Positions 7,087-11,376 of a DNA stretch of 11,376 bases are shown here, piece after piece. Source of the stretch: Sulfolobus sp. UBA167 (GTDB lineage Archaea; Thermoproteota; Thermoprotei_A; Sulfolobales; Sulfolobaceae); assembly GCA_002495845.1 (NCBI GenBank), contig DAHF01000039.1, positions 1 to 11,376 on the forward strand, read 5' to 3'. The position numbers were made by a program, and so were the translations under genes. Under the pieces are notes generated by a model, which saw only the letters and a program-made list of their open reading frames with translations, was not told the origin of the DNA and did not search any database. Position 1 is the first letter of the stretch, and each line of letters begins with the position of its first letter.

Positions 7087-8165
7087 CTCTTGAAGTGAAA
7101 TAGAAAGCTGGTCCTCAACACGTCGTCAGTGTTCAGGACTAGCCCTTCCTCTGCTTCCTTCGCTTTCCTCCCAGGGAACTCGCCTATCAACTGTATGTAG
7201 ACTTCTGCGGCTTGATATACCCCAGTAGCACCTCCAGGGTAACCCCTGGCTTTGAGCCCACCACTGTAATTGACATTCAGCTGATCGAGGGACTTGATCG
7301 ACTTCCCCCTCTCAGCTAGTCCCATTGCCTCAAGCTCTATCGCTGCGGAGACGCTGAAGGTGTCTGAAATCTCTATGACAGTCCTGTCAGGATTAACGTT
7401 AGCCCTCTTTATCGGGAACTCTAAGGAAGAAATTGATGGTTCTCCTGAGGAGAAGTCTATACTATCTATCTCGACCGGCACTTCGGATATCTTCGAATAG
7501 TCCTCCGAAGATACAAGGAGAGCTGATGCGCCATCAGCACGCGGAGCTATGTCGAAGAGCCTCATTGGAGTTGACACCTCCTGAGATTTGGCTATGACCT
7601 CCCTGTCTACAGGAAAGCGTAGGTATGCGTACGGGTTCTCAACGGCGTTGGAGTGCATCCTTATTGCCCAGTCGTAGAAGTAGTCCTCACTCACGTTATA
7701 CTTCCTCATGTAACTCTTCATCATGAGCGCACCGTAAGATGAAGTTGTAACCCCTTCTTGGTAGGATATCTCATCAAGCGTCGAGGATACCGCATCATTG
7801 ACGAACTTTGACGGGAAGTCTGAGAACTTGTCAACTCCTATGACGAGGACGTTCTTCGCCACGCCTGACTTAACCAGACTGTAAGCCGTGAATATCGAAG
7901 CCCCGCCGCTGGCGTCGCCTTGTTCCACCGTCATTGAGACCTTTCCAGATAATCCTGCCCTCCTCGAGATCTTATAACTGAGCATTGACTGGGACTCCAG
8001 CTTCTGTCCGTAAGCGTTCGAAACCACAACTGCGTCTATCTCAGGTAAATCCTCCACTGTCTTTCTGATGCCCATCAAAGATGAGTTTGCTAGGTCAAGA
8101 AGGGACATATCATAATGTCTGTTTACAGGAACCATAGAGGCTCCCGTAACGTATACCTTGCTCAT
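7083..8165 (-). CDS. Thiolase-family protein (acetyl-CoA acetyltransferase homologue) lacking canonical catalytic residues
   Basis: By length (360) and alignable blocks this is an archaeal SCP2-type thiolase. Blocks include VEQGDASGGAS (81-90), the SSYGALMMKSYMRKY segment (142-156), NPYAYLR (177-183), PRADGASALL (208-217), YSGGLKARGYPGGATGVYQ (300-318) and a C-terminal GLVLNTDD (341-348). The residues needed for Claisen chemistry are changed. The nucleophile of the CASG motif is Asp84, the His of the HDxF motif is Ser267 (SDTF), the His of GHPxGATG is Tyr309, and the HNVGG loop reads LNTDD. These codons are unambiguous and the frame is intact. The gene overlaps HMG-CoA synthase (ATGA, 8162-8165) and DUF35 (GTGA). 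In related archaea this gene supplies acetoacetyl-CoA to the synthase. Here it may be a structural pseudoenzyme of the complex, with an active thiolase encoded elsewhere, or use another chemistry. Confidence 0.9.
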   Translation of the reverse strand: MSKVYVTGASMVPVNRHYDMSLLDLANSSLMGIRKTVEDLPEIDAVVVSNAYGQKLESQSMLSYKISRRAGLSGKVSMTVEQGDASGGASIFTAYSLVKSGVAKNVLVIGVDKFSDFPSKFVNDAVSSTLDEISYQEGVTTSSYGALMMKSYMRKYNVSEDYFYDWAIRMHSNAVENPYAYLRFPVDREVIAKSQEVSTPMRLFDIAPRADGASALLVSSEDYSKISEVPVEIDSIDFSSGEPSISSLEFPIKRANVNPDRTVIEISDTFSVSAAIELEAMGLAERGKSIKSLDQLNVNYSGGLKARGYPGGATGVYQAAEVYIQLIGEFPGRKAKEAEEGLVLNTDDVLRTSFLFHFKR

Positions 8166-9208
8166 AGCTCATACGCCTTTATCTTGTTCGTGAACCTAGC
8201 GTAGGTAGCGTAGTCGACTACCCTCTTGTTGGCGATGTACTGTTCGGTGGTAGGGGCAAGCTTCTGTCTCTCCCCTATAGCGTCAGTCACGACCATGCTG
8301 AACGCGTCGCTCCCTGCACCGCTGCCGAAAGGAGCAACGAGTATCCTTTCCCCAGGCTTGGCTACGTCAAGCACCTTAGTCAACCCCAAGAGTGCTGAAG
8401 CATTGTAAGGGTTACCTATGAATGGTGAGACCAGCCCCTGTTTCACCTTCTCCATTGGAACGCCCAGCTTCTTGGCAACTTGAACCGGAAACTTGCCGTT
8501 AGGCTGGTGGAAGACAAAGTAGTCGAAGTCTGAGACTGAAAGACCAGTCTCCTCGAATAACCTCTTTACAGCGTTAATTATATGCGCGAAGTATGCAGGC
8601 TCCCCTGTGAACCCCTCACCGTGGAGCGGGTAAGGCATCCCGTCCCTCCTCCAGAAATCCGGAGTGTCAGTGGTGTAAGAGGCTGAGTGCTCTATAACCA
8701 CGGGGACGTCTCCACTGCCCAAGACAAAGGAAGAACCTGCGGAGGCTGAACTGAGCTCCAGGATGTCTCCAGGGTTAGACTGAGCAGTATCTGCCCCTAC
8801 CACGAGGGCATAAGAATCGGGATGGCTCTCCACAAATGTGGCAGCAAGCCTGAGACCCACAGATGCTGCCCTACAAGCGAACTCCATGTCCGCTGAAGCT
8901 GAGAAATATGAAAGACCTAAAGAATCTATTAACAAGGCTGACGTTGGTTTGACAGCGTAGACCTTCGACTCGGAACCGAAGAGCACCAACTTCACCTTTG
9001 AAGGATCTATCCCTGCTCTGATCAACGCGTTCCTCGAAGACTCCCAAGCTATCGTTGTGGAGTCCTCGTCTGGACCTGGAAGTGACTTCTCCTGAAGTCC
9101 GAGTCCCCTCACCACTCCTTCTTCCATTCCCCACAGCTTGGCTATGTCGCTAACCTTGACCCTAAACCTGGGGACGTAAGCGCCCCAGCCTATAATTCCT
9201 GACTTCAT
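8162..9208 (-). CDS. Hydroxymethylglutaryl-CoA synthase
   Basis: It condenses acetyl-CoA with acetoacetyl-CoA to give HMG-CoA. Motifs, numbered from ATG 9208, are the N-terminal GIIGWGAYVPRFRVK (4-18), EKSLPGPDED (40-49), GSES with Glu80, DMEFACRAAS with nucleophile Cys112, GADTAQSNPGD (138-148), DTPDFWRRDG (181-190), FTGEPAYF (200-207), VFHQPNGKFP with His234, and FGSGAGSDAF (294-303). The catalytic Cys/His/Glu set is intact, in contrast to the thiolase beside it. The start is ambiguous. A GTG at 9223 would add five residues, but it sits inside a GGTGA sequence and is too close to the TATA box, while ATG 9208 lies 27 bases from it and gives the usual archaeal N-terminus. Small departures from the family are RAAS for KAGT after Cys112 and GNPYNAS for the more usual GNTYSGS. 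It is the first gene of the operon. Confidence 0.95.
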   Translation of the reverse strand: MKSGIIGWGAYVPRFRVKVSDIAKLWGMEEGVVRGLGLQEKSLPGPDEDSTTIAWESSRNALIRAGIDPSKVKLVLFGSESKVYAVKPTSALLIDSLGLSYFSASADMEFACRAASVGLRLAATFVESHPDSYALVVGADTAQSNPGDILELSSASAGSSFVLGSGDVPVVIEHSASYTTDTPDFWRRDGMPYPLHGEGFTGEPAYFAHIINAVKRLFEETGLSVSDFDYFVFHQPNGKFPVQVAKKLGVPMEKVKQGLVSPFIGNPYNASALLGLTKVLDVAKPGERILVAPFGSGAGSDAFSMVVTDAIGERQKLAPTTEQYIANKRVVDYATYARFTNKIKAYEL

Positions 9209-9230
9209 CGAAACATTCTTCACCTGCTAA

Positions 9231-9240
9231 GCTTTTTAAG
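9231..9240 (-). promoter_or_regulatory. TATA box of the mevalonate operon
   Basis: On the minus strand this reads CTTAAAAAGC, centred about 27 bases upstream of ATG 9208 and only about 12 from the alternative GTG at 9223. The spacing supports a leaderless transcript that starts at the ATG. Confidence 0.5.
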
Positions 9241-9250
9241 ATTTGTGTAA

Positions 9251-9283
9251 CTGTCTATATCACCTATAGACAGATGTCTATAT
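9251..9283. promoter_or_regulatory. Probable operator: three copies of TGTCTATA
   Basis: CTGTCTATA (9251-9259) and TATAGACAG (9265-9273) form a perfect 9-bp inverted repeat with a 5-base spacer. A third, direct copy TGTCTATAT follows at 9275-9283. The cluster sits immediately upstream of the mevalonate-operon TATA box and about 60-90 bases ahead of the divergent surface-protein promoter. This placement suits a DNA-binding regulator of one or both promoters. The regulator is not identifiable from the window. Confidence 0.5.
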
Positions 9284-9342
9284 GATGAGATCTCGCAAAG
9301 TGACTGATGATCTAACTCAGCTCACTCTGATTGGCGAATAAG

Positions 9343-9353
9343 AATAATAAAAA
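9343..9353 (+). promoter_or_regulatory. TATA-like element of the surface-protein gene
   Basis: AATAATAAAAA is centred about 26 bases before the GTG at 9374. This fits a leaderless start and supports that codon as the start. Confidence 0.4.
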
Positions 9354-9373
9354 GTACTCTTTATCCTTTAGTC

Positions 9374-10261
9374 GTGAAGTTCAGAATAACGTACGTAATA
9401 CTTGCCTTGGTCGCTGTGGTCGTAGTAGTAGGAGTACTGTTTTACATTGAGGACACGTCCTTTCACGTTAACGTGAGCCCGGAATACGTCGAGGAGACGT
9501 TCCATCCTATAGGGTATAAGTACGTGATCAAACTATCTGCGTCAAACGACGGGCCTTTGCCGATGTCTGCCGTGGCGTACATACAAGTAGGCTATCTCAA
9601 CGAAACTACCCATGGGCTGACCCTTGAAAACTACACAATACCCATTCACCTGAACTCGGGACAGAGACTGCAAAAGACAATCACGGTATACCTCAACGTA
9701 AGCGATGAGTTTGTAAACATCAACGGAAACTCGACTGTCCAGCCTGTGTATTCGATGCCACAAATAGAGGAAGCCATGGTAGAGGCTACCGGGACTTACG
9801 GGTGGAGCTACAAACAAGACATAGGCTTATCTAGTCGCGTACCTTCACTATTCCTTACTCAGCCCTCACCTCCTGACCCTATAATCTCCAGCAAACTCTC
9901 TTTGGTTCCAAACAACCAAGCAACTTTCGGGGAGAAGCTGACTTACGCCTTTAACAACACAAAAGAGATCTACTATCCAAATACCTCCAGCTACTTCGTT
10001 TTCATGAGTATGACTTACCAAAAGTACAGTAGCTCACACATTGGGTACATCACCTTTCCTCCAGGATACTACAACGTAACTTTTCACCTCTATAATCAAA
10101 ACATCTCAAGGTACTTCAACTTCAGCCACGTCACAATAAACCCAGGCACGTCTTTCAGCGTTCCTTATCCCGCCTCAGGGGTTTACAACATGACCGTGAC
10201 GGTTCAAGGGAACGGAGTCCAATACACTTGGGAGTTTATCGACATGACATACCAACCATAA
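9374..10261 (+). CDS. Membrane-anchored extracytoplasmic protein, sequon-rich, function unknown
   Basis: The 295-residue product starts with a basic residue or two and a hydrophobic segment (about 7-24, ending VVVVVGVLFY) that looks like an uncleaved signal anchor, leaving the rest outside the cell. The exterior part is rich in Asn, Tyr, Ser, Thr and Pro and holds about ten N-glycosylation sequons (for example NET, NYT, NVS, NST, NTS, NVT, NIS, NFS, NMT), with no cysteine. Alternating hydrophobic stretches suggest beta-sandwich domains: one around residues 30-110, where 'KLSASNDGPLPMSAVAYIQVGYL' vaguely recalls LEA2/WHy-type strands, and one at 215-295. Heavy glycosylation of surface proteins is typical of Sulfolobales. 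It starts with GTG at 9374, divergent from the mevalonate operon and 57 bases before msrA. I do not recognise a family. Confidence 0.75.
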   Translation: MKFRITYVILALVAVVVVVGVLFYIEDTSFHVNVSPEYVEETFHPIGYKYVIKLSASNDGPLPMSAVAYIQVGYLNETTHGLTLENYTIPIHLNSGQRLQKTITVYLNVSDEFVNINGNSTVQPVYSMPQIEEAMVEATGTYGWSYKQDIGLSSRVPSLFLTQPSPPDPIISSKLSLVPNNQATFGEKLTYAFNNTKEIYYPNTSSYFVFMSMTYQKYSSSHIGYITFPPGYYNVTFHLYNQNISRYFNFSHVTINPGTSFSVPYPASGVYNMTVTVQGNGVQYTWEFIDMTYQP

Positions 10262-10288
10262 AAGACATTTGATTTTTCCTTACATCAA

Positions 10289-10295
10289 TTTAATA
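10289..10295 (+). promoter_or_regulatory. TATA box of msrA
   Basis: TTTAATA is centred 27 bases before the msrA ATG, consistent with a leaderless transcript independent of the upstream surface-protein gene. Confidence 0.5.
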
Positions 10296-10318
10296 TGGCA
10301 AAATTATCTTTCTAAATT

Positions 10319-10855
10319 ATGGAAAAAGCAACGCTAGGTGGAGGATGTTTCTGGTGCACTGAAGCAGTCTTCTCCAGAGTGAAGGGAGTCACGGACGTGA
10401 GGCCGGGATACGCTGGAGGCAATTTTCCCAACCCCACATATGAGGACGTATGTAGCGATACTACGGGTCACGCTGAGGTAGTCCAAATAACGTTCGACCC
10501 TTCAGTGGTGACCTTCAGAGACCTACTTGAGATATTCTTCGAAATCCATGATCCTACAACCCCAAACAGGCAGGGTAATGACGTAGGGTCTCAGTACAGA
10601 TCGATCATCCTTTACCACAACGAAGAGCAGAAAAGGATAGCAGAGGAAGTTATAGACGAAGTCCAGAGTAGGTTAGGGAAGAAGGTAGTTACTGAGGTCA
10701 AACCCCTTGACGCGTTCTATGAAGCTGAGGATTATCACCACAAGTACTTCGAAAGACATCCGAACCAGCCTTACTGCAGGATAGTGATAAGCCCTAAAGT
10801 GAAGAAGTTCTTGTCTCACTTCCCCGATAAAGTGAGAATCGAGGAAGCTAAGTAG
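10319..10855 (+). CDS. msrA: Peptide methionine-S-sulfoxide reductase MsrA
   Basis: It reduces the S epimer of methionine sulfoxide in proteins and free methionine, repairing oxidative damage in the cytoplasm. The signature GGGCFWCTE gives the nucleophilic Cys10 and Glu15. Other family blocks are GYAGG (30-34), GHAEVVQITFDP (50-61), FFEIHDPTTPNRQGNDVGSQYRS (73-95), and the C-terminal EDYHHKYFERHPNQPYC with a likely recycling Cys153. Cys13 follows the nucleophile. At 178 residues it is full length, with no MsrB fusion and no signal peptide. It has its own promoter and no operon partner. Confidence 0.96.
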   Translation: MEKATLGGGCFWCTEAVFSRVKGVTDVRPGYAGGNFPNPTYEDVCSDTTGHAEVVQITFDPSVVTFRDLLEIFFEIHDPTTPNRQGNDVGSQYRSIILYHNEEQKRIAEEVIDEVQSRLGKKVVTEVKPLDAFYEAEDYHHKYFERHPNQPYCRIVISPKVKKFLSHFPDKVRIEEAK

Positions 10856-10892
10856 ATTTGATTTCAGTCCTGAAGAAAAGTAGATAGAAATA

Positions 10893-10898
10893 ATTTTT
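10893..10898 (+). terminator. Oligo-T terminator after msrA
   Basis: Six T occur about 38 bases past the msrA stop at the edge of an AT-rich stretch, a usual crenarchaeal termination signal. Confidence 0.45.
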
Positions 10899-10918
10899 TA
10901 TAAATATGTATACACATA

Positions 10919-10936
10919 AATACATATATATGTATT
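10919..10936. repeat. Perfect 18-bp AT-rich palindrome
   Basis: AATACATATATATGTATT is fully self-complementary over 18 bases. A related, imperfect copy (TATGTATACACATA, 10905-10918) lies directly upstream. Both are in the gap between msrA and the tRNA gene. They may be a regulator or chromatin-protein site, or a chance product of very AT-rich DNA. Confidence 0.5.
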
Positions 10937-11054
10937 CTATTTTCCTTATTCCTTTTATACGCATTTCTCTTTAACTGACTTATAATTATACGCACTATTC
11001 AAACTAGCTGAAGGACCAATTTCCCTGGATTTACGTTCCTTACATTCAACCAAC

Positions 11055-11201
11055 ATGGCACGAACCTTAATGCCTTCAAGTAGTTACCACAGAGGGCTAG
11101 TAGAGGCTCTCACAAATACTCCAATCTTCAATGAAACTGTTGCCCTGATCGGACAATTGTCTTTAATAGCCATCTTGCTAGATCGGGAAAGAAATGTTTA
11201 A
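11055..11201 (+). pseudogene. Short ORF of 48 residues, possible decayed gene remnant
   Basis: An ATG at 11055 opens a 48-codon frame ending in TAA at 11199-11201, and the same frame stays open about 10 codons upstream of the ATG. The peptide has mixed, protein-like composition: a VEALTNTPIFNETVALIG stretch and a hydrophobic LSLIAILL end before LDRERNV. It lacks a clear TATA box or ribosome site and lies in a 443-base gap (10856-11298) that otherwise holds only AT-rich DNA. It may be the tail of a transposase or another decayed gene, but I cannot name a family, and it may be non-coding. Confidence 0.25.
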
Positions 11202-11263
11202 ACATTCGTCATCGCTTACCCCAAAGGTGACGCTTTCGTTCTTTTGTAAACAGGAGATAAAAA

Positions 11264-11271
11264 CTTTATAA
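11264..11271 (+). promoter_or_regulatory. TATA box of the tRNA gene
   Basis: CTTTATAA, preceded by an A-rich BRE-like stretch, lies about 30 bases upstream of the mature tRNA 5' end. This is the usual position for Sulfolobales tRNA promoters. Confidence 0.6.
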
Positions 11272-11298
11272 CCAAACGTGTAAGAAGTAGTAACAAGT

Positions 11299-11376
11299 GC
11301 CGCCGTAGCTCAGCCCGGCTAGAGCGCCGGACTCATACGATCCAGAGGGGATATCCGGTTGTCCGGGGTTCAAATC
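11299..11376 (+). tRNA. tRNA-Met (CAT), probably elongator, with 15-nt intron; 3' end cut by window
   Basis: The acceptor 5' strand is GCCGCCG (11299-11305), with D-arm GCTC/GAGC (11308-11311, 11322-11325) and an anticodon stem CCGGA (11327-11331) with TCCGG (11354-11358). The loop reads CTCATA, then an insert, then A, so the anticodon is CAT (11334-11336). A 15-base intron (11338-11352) follows position 37, the canonical archaeal site, and can form a small ATCC/GGAT stem, as expected for a bulge-helix-bulge splice substrate. The variable loop is 5 bases, followed by the T-stem CGGGG and loop TTCAAAT. The 3' T-stem strand and acceptor lie beyond the window. The stem is not the GGG/CCC type of initiator tRNA, so elongator Met is favoured. 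A tRNA-Ile with modified CAT is the alternative. Confidence 0.9.

Noticed and set aside
7083..8165. Thiolase changes as sequencing errors or a pseudogene
   Set aside because: Four separate catalytic sites are substituted while the frame and non-catalytic fold blocks are intact and both gene junctions remain overlapping. This is better explained by selection on a non-catalytic or altered protein.
9209..9223. GTG at 9223 as start of HMG-CoA synthase
   Set aside because: It lies only about 12 bases from the TATA box and inside a GGTGA sequence. ATG 9208 gives 27-base spacing and the usual N-terminus. It is not excluded outright.
1..11376. CRISPR array, rRNA genes, prophage or defence genes
   Set aside because: No regularly spaced repeats, rRNA signatures, integrase, Cas or toxin-antitoxin proteins were seen on either strand.

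Overview
The window looks like chromosome from a thermoacidophilic crenarchaeon of the order Sulfolobales. The evidence is a phosphoglycerate kinase gene followed directly by an archaeal (type II) GAPDH gene, an archaeal mevalonate cluster with a DUF35 protein, TATA boxes about 26-27 bases upstream of start codons (leaderless transcription), oligo-T stretches after genes, a tRNA-Met with an intron in the anticodon loop, and heavy AGG/AGA and ATA codon use. The moderate base composition would fit Metallosphaera or a relative, but the genus is only an inference.

Layout. Bases 1-56 look like the right end of an IS200/IS605 (tnpB-type) element. A strong inverted repeat (61-108) and a 252-residue protein I do not recognise (128-886) follow. 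Next is a plus-strand glycolytic unit: pgk (1106-2284), gapdh (2288-3301) and a UspA-type protein (3313-3732). A 350-base convergent gap follows; it has no gene but holds oligo-T/oligo-A terminators and a purine/pyrimidine stem-loop. On the minus strand are glyA (4082-5383, own promoter) and a four-gene mevalonate operon read from 9208 down to 5463: HMG-CoA synthase, thiolase homologue, DUF35 zinc-ribbon/OB protein and HMG-CoA reductase, with every junction overlapping. A divergent intergenic region (9224-9373) carries repeated TGTCTATA motifs. It is followed on the plus strand by a membrane-anchored, heavily sequon-rich surface protein (9374-10261) and msrA (10319-10855). The last 440 bases before the tRNA hold an AT-rich palindrome and a small, possibly decayed ORF. 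The window ends inside an intron-containing tRNA-Met(CAT).

How the genes work together. HMG-CoA synthase, thiolase and DUF35 form a known substrate-channelling complex in archaea that makes HMG-CoA from acetyl-CoA; the reductase then makes mevalonate for archaeal ether lipids. The striking point is that the thiolase has lost every canonical catalytic residue (nucleophilic Cys to Asp84, the two His to Ser267 and Tyr309, and the C-terminal GG loop to DD), while its overall fold signature and operon position are kept. It looks like a pseudoenzyme retained as a scaffold, or an enzyme with altered chemistry. The reductase beside it carries Asn in place of the usual Asp of the DAMGMN motif. These two observations are the most interesting part of the window.
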